64,000 nt of DNA from Acidobacteriaceae bacterium (GCA_021323655.1 JAJPKO010000012.1:52321-116320), one strand, 5' to 3'; positions 35,043-45,654 are shown, numbered from the stretch's first letter. Made by a program: numbers and translations. Notes: generated from the letters alone by a model not told the origin.

Positions 35043-35426
35043 ATGTGTTCCACGATTCTGCTCTTGGATGATGATCCCGTTCAGGCTGCCACCAGAAAAG
35101 CCATTTTGGTCAGCGCCGGAAATGATGTTCTGGTTTTGAAAGACCCTCAGGAGGCCCTGACCACTCTCTCCGAAATGGGCTCTCAGATCGGTTTTGTCAT
35201 TACCGACCATTTCATGCCCGGAATGAATGGCCCGCAGTTCGTCTCTGAACTCCGCAAAAAAGATGTCACCATTCCCGTTCTGGTCTTAAGCGGCATGCCC
35301 GGCGTCGAACAGGACTACAAAGGTCTGAATGTCCTTTACAGGCTTAAGCCCTTCGCTCCAACGGATCTGATCGAACTTACGCGCTCGATTCTGGGGCCCC
35401 GACAACGCCTGAGCCGCACCGCGTGA
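35043..35426 (+). CDS. Stand-alone response-regulator receiver domain (CheY-like)
   Basis: A 127-residue single-domain protein made only of a receiver module. The acidic pocket is DDD at residues 9-11, the phospho-acceptor is Asp55 in FVITDHFMPGMNG, the switch Ser83 is in VLVLSGMPG and the conserved Lys102 is in YRLKPF. All key residues are present, so phosphorylation should be possible. No output domain or cognate histidine kinase is nearby, so it probably acts through protein-protein contact or as a phosphate sink. The ATG lacks a good ribosome site. Whether it belongs with the SDR gene 93 nt upstream is not clear. The next 188 nt (35427-35614) show no gene. Confidence 0.85.
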   Translation: MCSTILLLDDDPVQAATRKAILVSAGNDVLVLKDPQEALTTLSEMGSQIGFVITDHFMPGMNGPQFVSELRKKDVTIPVLVLSGMPGVEQDYKGLNVLYRLKPFAPTDLIELTRSILGPRQRLSRTA

Positions 35427-35614
35427 CCCGCTCCCGTTGCTGCTGATGTTCTTCTGCGGTGCATTCCCTTCATTTTTCCCTTGACCATCTTCTGCCCGGG
35501 CCATAAGACTAGCTACTTAAACAGTTGTTTGCACTGCCTTGATACCCTGCGTATAAGGCTTTTTGTTGTGTGCCAGAGTGGTTTTTCTTGCTGGGAAAAA
35601 GCTGAAAACTGTCC

Positions 35615-35809
35615 ATGGATCATGCCAGACATCGTTGTCCTAATTGCCACAATATGACTGTTGTCCGCATCTTTCGCCGCGGATTCCTGCAGCAGCAGGT
35701 CTTCCCCAAACTGGGCCTCTACCCGTGGGAATGTCAGTTGTGCCGCGAAGTATTCCTCATGAGAAGCCGCGGAACCACAAAGAAAAAGACATCGCACAAA
35801 AAGCCCTAG
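35615..35809 (+). CDS. Small zinc-ribbon-like protein
   Basis: A 64-residue basic protein with two CxxC knuckles, RCPNCHN near residues 7-13 and ECQLCRE near 39-45, separated by about 28 residues that include RIFRRGFLQQQVFPKLGLYPW. The arrangement suggests a single treble-clef or zinc-ribbon metal site. The C-terminus is very basic (KKKTSHKKP), as in nucleic-acid-binding proteins. I do not recognise a named family. It has its own ATG, no obvious ribosome site and no operon partner, and converges with the GH3 gene 29 nt away. The paired cysteines and sensible composition argue that it is real. Confidence 0.6.
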   Translation: MDHARHRCPNCHNMTVVRIFRRGFLQQQVFPKLGLYPWECQLCREVFLMRSRGTTKKKTSHKKP

Positions 35810-35838
35810 CTCTGCTTCTGCGGCGTCCATCCTGAACA

Positions 35839-38499
35839 TCACCTGGCCGCTTGCCTAACCGCCTGTGACCCCACGATGGTAAGCATCTGCTCTGCTCCGG
35901 ACGCAGTTTCTCCCGGCTGCGCCCCGCCCACAAAAACTTTGTAATCGCCCGCAACCACAGCGCGCTGTCCTTTGGCGTCCACAACGCTCAGATTGCGCGC
36001 ATCCAGATCAAAGGCCACATGCGCCGTCTCATGCGCCGCAAGATGCACGCGCCTGAATCCTGCAAGCCAATGGTTCGGTGCGCCCGGTGCCGCAGGTGGA
36101 GTGAGATAAAGCTCCGCCACTTCGTCCCCGGGAACATCGCTCACATTCTCTACATCCACAGTCACATGCAGTGGCGCCCCCGCATTCAGATGGTTCGATG
36201 ACAAGCGCAGGTTGCTGCAAGTAAATCTGGAATAGCTCAGACCGTACCCAAATCCATACAGCGGCTTCTGCCGGAAGTAGCGATACGTACGCCCCTCCAT
36301 CCTGTAATCATCAAACGGAGGCAGTTGGTCCACCGATTGATAAAACGTAACCGGCAATCTACCCGCCGGGTTGGCCGTGCCACTCAGAACATCCGCGATC
36401 GCCGCACCCCCGGCCTGCCCCGGATACCACGCTTCCACAACCGCCGCAACGTGCTGCTGCTGCGCCCAATCCACGGCCACAGCACTGCCGTTCAGCAGGA
36501 CCACCACCAGCGGCTTTCTTGTCTGTGCAACAGCTTCCAGCAGCGCGCGCTGCGCCGCGGGCAGGGCGATGTCCGTACGGTCCCCGCCAGAAAATCCCGG
36601 AACATGCACCGGCATCTCTTCGCCTTCCACTTCCGGAGACAAGCCCACAAAAGCAACAATCACATCCGCCTGCCGCGCCGCCTGCACCGCCTGCTTCCGC
36701 AACTGCTCCTGGTTTGGCTGCCACTTCAGCGCAATGCCGCCCCCATAATCCGTGCCTCGGCGTGCATACTTCATCTCAAATGGATGAGGCCTGGCATCGC
36801 CAAAATGCACCGTAAAGGTCAACGGATCATCCTTCTGCCGCGGGTTGTCATCTGTAACCTGTGCAACCACTTTGCCGTCAAATGAAACGCTGTACGAATA
36901 AGGCGAAGCACAGTAAGGCTCGCACCGGGCCGGCTGCACCGTAAAGGTCACGTCTCCCGCGGCAAGCGGCTGGAAATTTCCGCTCCAGCGCACGCTGAAG
37001 TTCTTCGCGCTGCGCACAGGAACAGGCGCAACACGGTTCCAGTCAAAGTCAATCTGCGCATCGCGCTGCCTTACCGGAGTACCGCTGAAGTCCGCATTCG
37101 CAAAATACTCTGCCATCAGCCCGCCAGCAAAAACGTGGCTCGGCACCACCACCGGAAGCTCAGCAACCAGCGGCGACCCCTGCGAATAAAGTACCTTTGC
37201 GCCTTTGAACTTCTGCTCAATGCCAGCCAGCGGACTCTCCGGATGCAGCGCCACTCCGTTGTAATTGCCTTCCAGAGAAACCAGGGACTCGGCATTCGGA
37301 CCAACAACCGCGATCGTCTTTACGTCTTTCGCGAGCGGAAGCGCGTTGTGATCATTCTTCAGCAGGACAATGGATTCCTCTGCCGCCTTCAGCGCCAGAT
37401 TCGCGTGCTCCGAAGTTGCGTTTTCACTCGGCGCAATCCGCGAGTACGGATTCGACCCCGCCGGATCAAACAACCCCAGCCTGAATCGCGCCGTAAACAG
37501 CCGCACCACTGCCTGATCAATTTCCTTTTCGCTGATCAGCCCCTGATGCACCGCATCCACCAGCGCCGCATATTCGGTACCGCAGCTCAGGTCTGTCCCC
37601 GCCCTTACACCTGCAACCGAAGCGTGCACCGTATCCGGCGAAAAATGGTGCCCATACGGCGTAAAGAAATCGCTGATGGCCCCGCAGTCTGAAACCACAT
37701 AGCCCGCAAATCCCCATTTCTTCCGCAGCGTCTCATCCAGCAGAAACTTGTTCGCACACGCCGGCTCACCATTCACGCTGTTGTAGGCACACATAATCGA
37801 ATCGGCCTTCGCATCCACCACCGCCCTGCGAAACGCCGGCAGGTAGGTGTCTTCTACATCATGCGCAGAAGGGTCAATGTTGGCTTTGTGCCGCGAAGAT
37901 TCTGGCCCGCTGTGGACGGCATAATGTTTCGCCGTCGCAATCGTCTTAAAAATATGCGGGTCGTCCCCCTGCATCCCACGAATGAACGCCGCTCCCATCT
38001 GCCCCGTCAGAAACGGGTCTTCGCCATACGTCTCCTGCCCGCGTCCCCACCGGGGATCGCGAAAAATATTGATGTTCGGCGACCAGAAGTCCAGCCCGCG
38101 ATAAATACTGTGGTCGCCCTCAACCTGCGCTTCATTGAATTTCGCCCGGGCCTCGGTCGAAATCACATTCGCAATCCTGTACTCCAGGTCCGTGTCCCAC
38201 GTCGCCGCCAGCCCAATCGCCTGCGGAAACACCGTCGCATATCCGGCACGCGCCACTCCATGCAGCGCCTCACTCCACCAGTCATATGCAGGCACTCCAA
38301 GCCTTGGAATCGCCACCGCGTGGTTCTGCATCTGCGAAACTTTTTCTTCCAGCGTCATCTGCGAGACCAGCTCAGCAGCATGCCGTTCCGCCGGTTGAGA
38401 CGGATCAGAATAGGCCGGTTTCTGTGGAATAGACTGACAGAAGCCAGACATGACGCACACCAGCAACGCGGCAAACAAATGGATGCGAATCATCTTCAT
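35839..38499 (-). CDS. Glycoside hydrolase family 3 with PA14 insert, secreted (beta-glucosidase/beta-xylosidase-like)
   Basis: An 886-residue exported glycosidase. After the signal peptide (MKMIRIHLFAALLVCVMSG) come the GH3 N-terminal barrel, with RWGRGQETYGEDPFL and KHYAVHSGPESSRH, and the nucleophile Asp in GYVVSDCGAISDFF near residue 268. The C-terminal alpha/beta sandwich is interrupted by a PA14-type beta domain at about residues 455-595 (AEYFANADFSGTPV). A fibronectin-III-like domain closes the chain. The barrel resembles beta-xylosidase/arabinosidase GH3 enzymes, so plant hemicellulose is a likely substrate. The frame opens at 38631; the ATG at 38499, with AGGGA just upstream, directly starts the signal peptide. 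It diverges from lutA, leaving 109 nt of AT-rich promoter region. Confidence 0.88.
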   Translation of the reverse strand: MKMIRIHLFAALLVCVMSGFCQSIPQKPAYSDPSQPAERHAAELVSQMTLEEKVSQMQNHAVAIPRLGVPAYDWWSEALHGVARAGYATVFPQAIGLAATWDTDLEYRIANVISTEARAKFNEAQVEGDHSIYRGLDFWSPNINIFRDPRWGRGQETYGEDPFLTGQMGAAFIRGMQGDDPHIFKTIATAKHYAVHSGPESSRHKANIDPSAHDVEDTYLPAFRRAVVDAKADSIMCAYNSVNGEPACANKFLLDETLRKKWGFAGYVVSDCGAISDFFTPYGHHFSPDTVHASVAGVRAGTDLSCGTEYAALVDAVHQGLISEKEIDQAVVRLFTARFRLGLFDPAGSNPYSRIAPSENATSEHANLALKAAEESIVLLKNDHNALPLAKDVKTIAVVGPNAESLVSLEGNYNGVALHPESPLAGIEQKFKGAKVLYSQGSPLVAELPVVVPSHVFAGGLMAEYFANADFSGTPVRQRDAQIDFDWNRVAPVPVRSAKNFSVRWSGNFQPLAAGDVTFTVQPARCEPYCASPYSYSVSFDGKVVAQVTDDNPRQKDDPLTFTVHFGDARPHPFEMKYARRGTDYGGGIALKWQPNQEQLRKQAVQAARQADVIVAFVGLSPEVEGEEMPVHVPGFSGGDRTDIALPAAQRALLEAVAQTRKPLVVVLLNGSAVAVDWAQQQHVAAVVEAWYPGQAGGAAIADVLSGTANPAGRLPVTFYQSVDQLPPFDDYRMEGRTYRYFRQKPLYGFGYGLSYSRFTCSNLRLSSNHLNAGAPLHVTVDVENVSDVPGDEVAELYLTPPAAPGAPNHWLAGFRRVHLAAHETAHVAFDLDARNLSVVDAKGQRAVVAGDYKVFVGGAQPGETASGAEQMLTIVGSQAVRQAAR

Positions 38500-38582
38500 C
38501 GGTCCCTGCATCAGTGTACTAAACCGATTTTCCATGTTTCTGATTGGAAATAATGTTTCTATTAAATTAGCATCGCTACAAT

Positions 38583-38598
38583 CATATAAGCATATAAG
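38583..38598 (+). repeat. Tandem octamer CATATAAG x2 in front of lutA
   Basis: Two perfect adjacent copies of CATATAAG at 38583-38590 and 38591-38598. Each contains TATAAG, a fair -10 box, but the second runs into the AAGGA ribosome site of lutA. A longer direct repeat of ATGTTTCT lies just upstream (38533 and about 20 nt further on). It may be a promoter or regulator-binding region between the GH3 gene and lutABC. Confidence 0.35.
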
Positions 38599-38608
38599 GA
38601 CTACTCCC

Positions 38609-39352
38609 GTGCGGATCTCACTCTTCATCACCTGTTATAACGACACTCTCTTCCCCGAAACAGGCCAGGCCGTCGTCCGCCTCCTCGAACGGCTCGGCCA
38701 CCAGGTTGACTTCCCGCTCGAGCAGACCTGCTGCGGCCAGATGCACTACAACACCGGATATCAGCAGGAAGCCATGCCGCTCATGCGACGCTTCGTCGAA
38801 ATCTTCTGCAACGCGGAAGTCATCTGCGTCCCGTCTTCCTCCTGCGCCGCCATGGTCCGCGACCACTACCCGAAGATGGCCGAGTCCACAGGTGACACCG
38901 CATTGATCCAGGCCGTGAACAATCTCCTTCCGCGCGTCTATGAACTAGCGGAATTGCTCGTTCACAAGTTGGGCCTTGAAGACGTTGGCGCCTACTACCC
39001 GCATCGCGTCACATACCACGCAAGCTGCCACTCCCTGCGCAGCCTTCATCTCGGCGATTTGCCACTGCGACTGTTACGAAAAGTGCGCGGCTTGGATTTG
39101 GTCGAACTCCAGGACGTAGACCAGTGCTGCGGTTTCGGCGGCACCTTCGCCGTAAAGATGGGCGATGTCTCCGCCGCCATGCTCGCCGACAAAATCCGCT
39201 GCGTGGAAGACACCCGCGCTGAAGTCTGCACCGCTGTAGACAACTCCTGCCTCATGCACATCTTCGGCGGCCTCCACCGTCTGCGCGCCGGCGTCAGGAC
39301 CGTGCATCTGGCCGAAATTCTCGCCTCTAGTGAAGAAGGAGCAGGCCAATGA
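38609..39352 (+). CDS. lutA: Lactate utilization protein A (Fe-S/CCG-domain oxidoreductase subunit)
   Basis: With LutB and LutC this forms the iron-sulfur L-lactate dehydrogenase complex that oxidises lactate to pyruvate and feeds the respiratory chain. LutA has two cysteine-rich CCG domains, visible as QTCCGQMHYNTG near residue 40 and VDQCCGFGGTFAVK near 175, plus SSSCAAM and YHASCHS. The frame extends to 38450 over the GH3 promoter region, but the GTG at 38609 has AAGGA eight bases upstream and begins with the family N-terminus MRISLFITCYND. This gives 247 residues. Its stop overlaps the lutB start by four bases. Regulation is not evident; no LutR/GntR gene is nearby. Confidence 0.92.
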   Translation: MRISLFITCYNDTLFPETGQAVVRLLERLGHQVDFPLEQTCCGQMHYNTGYQQEAMPLMRRFVEIFCNAEVICVPSSSCAAMVRDHYPKMAESTGDTALIQAVNNLLPRVYELAELLVHKLGLEDVGAYYPHRVTYHASCHSLRSLHLGDLPLRLLRKVRGLDLVELQDVDQCCGFGGTFAVKMGDVSAAMLADKIRCVEDTRAEVCTAVDNSCLMHIFGGLHRLRAGVRTVHLAEILASSEEGAGQ

Positions 39353-40845
39353 GCATCCGCGTCGGCCAGGCCGCCGAAGCCCCGCCGTTCCAGAAAGCAG
39401 CCTTGCCCCTGCTCGATGACACACAGCTCCGCAAGAACGTGCGCCACGCCACCAATGTCATCACCCGCAAGCGCGCCGCCGTCGTAGGCGAGCAGCACGA
39501 CTGGCAGCAGCTCCGCGCCTCAGCCAGCGCCATCAAAGAGCACACGCTGCGCCACCTCGACCGCTACCTTGAGCAATTCGAGAAAAACTGCACCGCTGCT
39601 GGAGGCCACGTCCACTGGGCCGCCGATGCCGACGAGGCCAACCGCATCATCCTTGACCTCATCCAGCAACAAGGCGGCAAAGAGATCATCAAGGTCAAGA
39701 CCATGACCTCCGACGAGATCAGCCTCAACCCCGCCCTTGAAGCCGCAGGCATTCACCCGCATGAAACCGACCTCGCCGACATGATCATCCAGCTCGGACG
39801 TGACAAGCCCTCGCACATCGTAGTCCCCGCCCTGCATAAAAACCGCCAGCAGGTCCGCGAAATCTTCATGCGGGAAATGGGCCTGAACGAACTCGGCGAC
39901 CGTCCCGAAGACCTCACCACTGCGGCCCGCAATTATCTGCGCGAAAAATTCCTCAGGGTAAAAATCGGCTTCAGCGGCGCCAACTATCTCATCGCTGAAA
40001 CCGGAGGCGTCTGCGTCGTCGAATCGGAAGGCAACGGCCGCATGTGCCTCACCCTTCCTGAAACACTCATCACCATCGCCGGAATCGAAAAGGTCATTCC
40101 CACCTTCCGCGACCTTGAAGTGTTCCTTCAACTGTTGCCGCGCTCCGCAACCGGCGAGCGCATGAATCCATACAACTCGCTCTGGACCGGCGTCCACAAA
40201 GGCGAAGGCCCCCAAAACTTCCATGTCATTCTGCTCGACAATGGCCGTACGCGCATCCTCTCTGACCAGGAATCACGCCAGACCCTGCGCTGCATCCGTT
40301 GTGGCGCATGCCAGAACGCCTGCCCCGTCTACCGCCAGACCAGCGGCCTCGCCTACGGATCCATCTACGCTGGCCCCATCGGGGCCATCCTCACGCCGCA
40401 ACTCTTTGACATGCAGCACGCGCAGACTTTGCCCTACGCATCCTCACTCTGCGGCGCCTGTTATGAAGTCTGCCCGGTCAAAATCAACATCCCTGAAGTG
40501 CTCATTCATCTGCGCGGACGCGTCGTTCGCGAGCAGCAATCCAGCGCAAACCTTGAAGCCATAGGCATGAAGGTCATGTCGCGTATTTTTTCGAGCCGCC
40601 GCACCTTTGAGTCCGCACAGCGCCTCGGTCGCCTTGGCCAGTGGCCCTTTGTCTCCGAAGGATGGGTCAAACACCTCCCCGGAATGCTCGGCAACTGGAC
40701 TGAAGTGCGCGACCTCCGCCCCATGCCCGCCCAGACCTTCCGCACATGGTGGAAAAACCGCCAAAAACAGAAGCTGAAACTCGAGGATTCACCGGGTACC
40801 CAGGTCTCGCAGAAACCTGGGTTAAAAGAGAACCATCATGCCTGA
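39349..40845 (+). CDS. lutB: Lactate utilization protein B (Fe-S subunit)
   Basis: A 498-residue cytoplasmic iron-sulfur subunit of the LutABC lactate dehydrogenase. The N-terminal two thirds form a LUD domain (AAGGHVHWAADADEANRI, KTMTSDEISLN, TGGVCVVESEGNGRM). Then come two 4Fe-4S binding sites, CIRCGACQNACPVYRQ near residue 315 and CGACYEVCPVKIN near 368. It is translationally coupled to lutA by a four-base overlap and to lutC by an eight-base overlap. The last codons contain an 8-bp hairpin (40798-40822), which gives a somewhat unusual C-terminus, SPGTQVSQKPGLKENHHA. Confidence 0.93.
   Translation: MSIRVGQAAEAPPFQKAALPLLDDTQLRKNVRHATNVITRKRAAVVGEQHDWQQLRASASAIKEHTLRHLDRYLEQFEKNCTAAGGHVHWAADADEANRIILDLIQQQGGKEIIKVKTMTSDEISLNPALEAAGIHPHETDLADMIIQLGRDKPSHIVVPALHKNRQQVREIFMREMGLNELGDRPEDLTTAARNYLREKFLRVKIGFSGANYLIAETGGVCVVESEGNGRMCLTLPETLITIAGIEKVIPTFRDLEVFLQLLPRSATGERMNPYNSLWTGVHKGEGPQNFHVILLDNGRTRILSDQESRQTLRCIRCGACQNACPVYRQTSGLAYGSIYAGPIGAILTPQLFDMQHAQTLPYASSLCGACYEVCPVKINIPEVLIHLRGRVVREQQSSANLEAIGMKVMSRIFSSRRTFESAQRLGRLGQWPFVSEGWVKHLPGMLGNWTEVRDLRPMPAQTFRTWWKNRQKQKLKLEDSPGTQVSQKPGLKENHHA
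40798..40822 (+). repeat. Hairpin in the last lutB codons, upstream of lutC
   Basis: Two perfect 8-nt arms, ACCCAGGT at 40798-40805 and ACCTGGGT at 40815-40822, enclose a 9-nt loop. It ends 15 nt before the lutC ATG and could tune lutC translation, or be a small palindromic insertion that extended the LutB tail. Confidence 0.45.
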
Positions 40846-41449
40846 TACGACGAACACACGCGAAGCCATCCTCCACCGCATTCGCACCGCCAATGCCGAC
40901 GCGCCCTCCTCGGACTATGCCCTGATTGAGCGTGCCTACCAGCAAAGTGCCAGCATGGACCGGGCCGAAATCCTGAAGACCTTCGCCGACCGCCTGCACG
41001 AATACGACGCGCACGTCACCGAAGCCACCCAGCAGACTGTCCCCGCCGCCATCGCTGAAGTCCTCCGTCGCAACCACCAGCACTCCGCCATCGTGGCCGA
41101 TGGATTCCCACCGTCATCCCTCCCCGAAGGCGTTCACTGGCAGCAGGAGTCCGAGCTCAACACCGCCGAAGGCGCAATTTCCGGATGCGAAGTCGCCATC
41201 GCCCACACCGGGACCATTATCATCAAAGGCTCACGCCGCATCACTCTGCTCCCCGAACGCCTCCTTTGCGTCGTTTATGCCTCGCAGGTCGTTGAGACAG
41301 TACCGGAGGCCTTCGCCCGCCTCCAACCCCTTGCCGCAGAACCGCTTACCTTCATCTCTGGCCCCTCCGCAACAGCAGATATTGAGATGACCCGCATCCG
41401 CGGGGTCCACGGTCCGCGCTTCCTCGATGTCATCCTGCTCCAGGACTGA
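40838..41449 (+). CDS. lutC: Lactate utilization protein C (LUD domain)
   Basis: The 203-residue LUD-domain subunit of the lactate oxidation complex. Recognisable segments are TREAILHRIRTANADAP at the N-terminus, SGCEVAIAHTGTIIIKGS near residue 108 and the end, LTFISGPSATADIEMTRIRGVHGPRFLDVILL, which is characteristic of LutC/YkgG. It starts inside the last codons of lutB, so its translation is coupled. The operon ends here, since ispG follows after 39 nt with its own good ribosome site, although transcriptional read-through into ispG is possible. Confidence 0.92.
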   Translation: MPDTTNTREAILHRIRTANADAPSSDYALIERAYQQSASMDRAEILKTFADRLHEYDAHVTEATQQTVPAAIAEVLRRNHQHSAIVADGFPPSSLPEGVHWQQESELNTAEGAISGCEVAIAHTGTIIIKGSRRITLLPERLLCVVYASQVVETVPEAFARLQPLAAEPLTFISGPSATADIEMTRIRGVHGPRFLDVILLQD

Positions 41450-41488
41450 GTTCGCAGGGCCAAAGTGTAAACTGGTACTGAGGATTGT

Positions 41489-42739
41489 ATGCCCGAAATT
41501 CACCGCAGAAAGACCGTTACCGTCAGGATTGGTAATGTTCGCGTCGGATCTGAAGCCCCCGTCGTCGTCCAGTCCATGACCAATACTGACACTGCCGACG
41601 TGCAGGCGACCATTCAACAGGTAGCCGCGCTCGCCTCCGCCGGGTCAGAGCTGGTCCGTGTCACGGTCAACAACGATGATGCTGCGAAGGCCGTCCCTCA
41701 CATCGTCGAAGGCCTGACCAAAATCGGCATCCATGTCCCCATCGTCGGCGATTTCCACTACAACGGACACATCCTCCTCAAGAAATACCCCGACTGCGCC
41801 AAAGCTCTGGCCAAGTACCGCATCAATCCCGGCAACGTCTCCATTGGCCGTAAAGACGACGACAACTTTCGCACCATGATCGAGTGCGCCGTCGAGAACG
41901 GCAAGCCCGTGCGCATCGGCGTCAACTGGGGCTCGCTCGACCAGGCACTCCTCACCCGCATGATGGACGAAAACTCAAAGCGTCCCGATCCTCTCGACGC
42001 ACGCGACGTCATGATGGAAGCTATGTGCCGCAGCGCGCTCGACTCCGCCGCCGCCGCCGAACGCTACGGCCTCGGGCACGACAAGATCATCATCAGCGGC
42101 AAGGTCAGCGGCGTGCGTGATCTAATTGATGTGTACGAAATGCTCGCCGCGCGCTGCAACTATCCCCTGCACCTCGGCCTCACCGAAGCCGGAATGGGCA
42201 TGAAAGGCATCGTCGCCTCCACCGCCGGACTCGCCCCGCTCCTGCTCAAAGGCATCGGCGACACCATCCGCGTCTCGCTCACGCCGAAACCGGGCGGCGA
42301 CCGCACTGAAGAAGTACTCACCGCGCAACAGATTCTGCAATCACTCGGCATCCGCAGCTTCACCCCGCAGGTCACCGCCTGCCCCGGCTGCGGACGCACC
42401 ACCAGCACCTTCTTCCAGGAGCTGGCACAGCAAATCCAGACCTACCTTCGCGACTCCATGCCCGCCTGGCGCCAGCGCTACCCCGGTGTGGAAGAGCTGA
42501 AGCTGGCGGTGATGGGCTGCGTCGTCAACGGCCCCGGAGAATCCAAGCACGCCAACATCGGCATCTCCCTGCCCGGCACCTTCGAGGAACCCAAGGCCCC
42601 TGTCTACGTAGACGGCCGCCTCCTCACCACCCTCCGCGGCGACACCATCGTCCAGGACTTCAAAAAAATCCTCGATGACTACGTCGAAACCCGCTACGGC
42701 ACCAACTCAGCAAAAGAAGAACTGGTCTCCGTCCACTAG
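41489..42739 (+). CDS. ispG: 4-hydroxy-3-methylbut-2-en-1-yl diphosphate synthase
   Basis: IspG (GcpE) converts MEcPP to HMBPP in the non-mevalonate isoprenoid pathway, using a 4Fe-4S cluster. The N-terminus [20 protein letters not shown] and [12 protein letters not shown] are the family signature. The cluster ligands are in [14 protein letters not shown] near residue 300 and [18 protein letters not shown] near 345, with the conserved Glu in GPGES. At 416 residues it is the compact bacterial form without the plant-type insert. GAGGATTG lies just before the ATG. It converges on the VTT-domain gene, with a 63-nt gap that contains a short imperfect hairpin around 42764-42793. Confidence 0.95.
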   Translation: MPEIHRRKTVTVRIGNVRVGSEAPVVVQSMTNTDTADVQATIQQVAALASAGSELVRVTVNNDDAAKAVPHIVEGLTKIGIHVPIVGDFHYNGHILLKKYPDCAKALAKYRINPGNVSIGRKDDDNFRTMIECAVENGKPVRIGVNWGSLDQALLTRMMDENSKRPDPLDARDVMMEAMCRSALDSAAAAERYGLGHDKIIISGKVSGVRDLIDVYEMLAARCNYPLHLGLTEAGMGMKGIVASTAGLAPLLLKGIGDTIRVSLTPKPGGDRTEEVLTAQQILQSLGIRSFTPQVTACPGCGRTTSTFFQELAQQIQTYLRDSMPAWRQRYPGVEELKLAVMGCVVNGPGESKHANIGISLPGTFEEPKAPVYVDGRLLTTLRGDTIVQDFKKILDDYVETRYGTNSAKEELVSVH

Positions 42740-42802
42740 GGTCGGCGGCCAAAATCCCCCTAACCGTCACCCTTTGAATACTTTACACGCAAAGTAGGGG
42801 TA

Positions 42803-43462
42803 TCAGGATCCGCTTGCTACTTGTAGCCTGAGCTTTTCCATCCGCCGGTCATGTCGGTACTTCCATATCCCAAACAGAATGGCTGCAGCCAGCAACCCAA
42901 GAAAGACCCACAAAATCACGTCCGCCCATCCCGCAAGGTAATGCGACCACATTCGCAGCACATGGCGTCCATAGGTAGCGCCCAGCCACGCCATCAACCC
43001 ATAGCGGGCCGTTCTCGCGCAAGTGAACGCCCAGAAGAACTGCCGTCGCGTCACGCCCAGAGCACCCGCCGCCAGCAGAAACGGCAGCAGCGGAATCGGC
43101 GGCGGAAGAACAGCGGCAATCGCCACGCTGGAAATTCCATGTCCCTTCACCCAGCCCGTTAACCGTACCAGGAAGCGTTTCGGCACATATTTCGCAAGCA
43201 TCGCCTCGCCGCCCTTTTTGCCTGCGCTCCATGTCAGATAGCCGCCAAGCACGCTGCCGCCTGCAGCTACAACTACCAGCAGCCACGGCAAACTATGCCG
43301 CGCCGCCAGCAGAAGCACCAGCAGGTCCGTGCTTCCCGGCACAGGCAGCGGAATCAAAGACGCATCCAGCGCCGACACGCCAAACACGCCGAGCACCCCA
43401 AACTGAATCAACCAGTGCGGAATAGGAGAATGGTGCCTGTGTGCGTGCGCGAAATAACTCAC
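42803..43462 (-). CDS. VTT-domain (DedA-like) inner-membrane protein
   Basis: A 219-residue integral membrane protein with a VTT/SNARE-associated domain. Family features are GVSALDASLIPLPVPGSTD near residue 28 (re-entrant loop), GGYLTWSAGKKGGEAML near 73, and VLPPPIPLLPFLLAAGALG near 118 with the conserved proline-rich loop, followed by ARTARYGLMAW. DedA-family proteins flip phospholipid carriers or maintain proton motive force; this shorter YqaA/YdjX-type group is less well defined. The start is a GTG at 43462. It is preceded on the same strand by ccmE, 63 nt upstream, so both may be in one transcript. Confidence 0.78.
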   Translation of the reverse strand: MSYFAHAHRHHSPIPHWLIQFGVLGVFGVSALDASLIPLPVPGSTDLLVLLLAARHSLPWLLVVVAAGGSVLGGYLTWSAGKKGGEAMLAKYVPKRFLVRLTGWVKGHGISSVAIAAVLPPPIPLLPFLLAAGALGVTRRQFFWAFTCARTARYGLMAWLGATYGRHVLRMWSHYLAGWADVILWVFLGLLAAAILFGIWKYRHDRRMEKLRLQVASGS

Positions 43463-43525
43463 GCACTGTAGGACGCGAGTTTCCGCCCTCAGGACTTCGT
43501 TGCAGAATGAAAATCAGGAAGCAGC

Positions 43526-43999
43526 CTATTTCATGTCAGGCTGCGCTGGAGCAGGCCCCGTATCACCGGTCTGTGACCTCAAACCCGCCCCCTGCTGCGT
43601 AGGAGCCTGGGCCGGAGCATACTTTGACGCACACTTGGCCTGGAGCTGGTTCGCATGAAAAACACCATCCCTTCCAAAGGTCCCAATGGCCAGTGCCTGA
43701 GAATTGTCCTTGAACGTGTCCGGCGGTGGCTCGTCCCCTTTGTACGTCACCGGCAGGGTCAGATCGTTCTCCACCAGCACAAACCTCGCATCCGATCCAT
43801 TGCGCTGGATGGACCCAGGCTGCACAAATCCGGCCACGCGTAGATGGCGGGCATAGGCCTTATCGCCCATTCCGTGAAGTTCCTGAATGGTCACGTAATA
43901 GCTCTTGTTGGCCTGGACCCCGCTGACCGCGAGATAGATGATCGCTCCAAGTACGACAATAATCGCAATGGCTATCCGGGTGCCCTGATTGTTTCTCAT
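43526..43999 (-). CDS. ccmE: Cytochrome c maturation heme chaperone, Cys-type
   Basis: CcmE carries heme covalently in the periplasm before its transfer to apocytochrome c. The 157-residue protein has an N-terminal membrane anchor (IAIAIIVVLGAIIYLAV) and an OB-fold core with RHLRVAGFVQPGSI, ARFVLVEND and LTLPVTYKG. At the heme-attachment site, where most bacteria have HxxxY, this protein has Cys123 and Tyr127 in AKCASKYAP. That is the CxxxY form described for some archaea and sulfate reducers. It is followed by a Pro/Gln-rich tail. No other ccm genes are in the window. It is divergent from thiC. Confidence 0.82.
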   Translation of the reverse strand: MRNNQGTRIAIAIIVVLGAIIYLAVSGVQANKSYYVTIQELHGMGDKAYARHLRVAGFVQPGSIQRNGSDARFVLVENDLTLPVTYKGDEPPPDTFKDNSQALAIGTFGRDGVFHANQLQAKCASKYAPAQAPTQQGAGLRSQTGDTGPAPAQPDMK

Positions 44000-44002
44000 G
44001 AC

Positions 44003-45572
<1,570 letters not shown>

Positions 45573-45588
45573 AACCATATGTCCACCG

Positions 45589-45629
45589 AAAGACAGGGGC
45601 GCCTCCGAGCGCCCCTGTCTTTCCTTTTT
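45589..45629 (+). terminator. Rho-independent terminator of thiC
   Basis: A perfect 14-bp stem, AAAGACAGGGGCGC (45589-45602) and GCGCCCCTGTCTTT (45609-45622), with a 6-nt loop, followed by CCTTTTTG. It separates thiC from the fluoride-responsive transcript that begins just downstream. Confidence 0.92.
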
Positions 45630-45654
45630 GTTAAACTATTCCTGAATTCAGTGT

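Noticed and set aside
42740..42802. Terminator between ispG and the VTT gene
   Set aside because: Only CTTTG/CAAAG with a 13-nt loop can form, with no T-run on either strand; possibly a fragment of a dispersed repeat.
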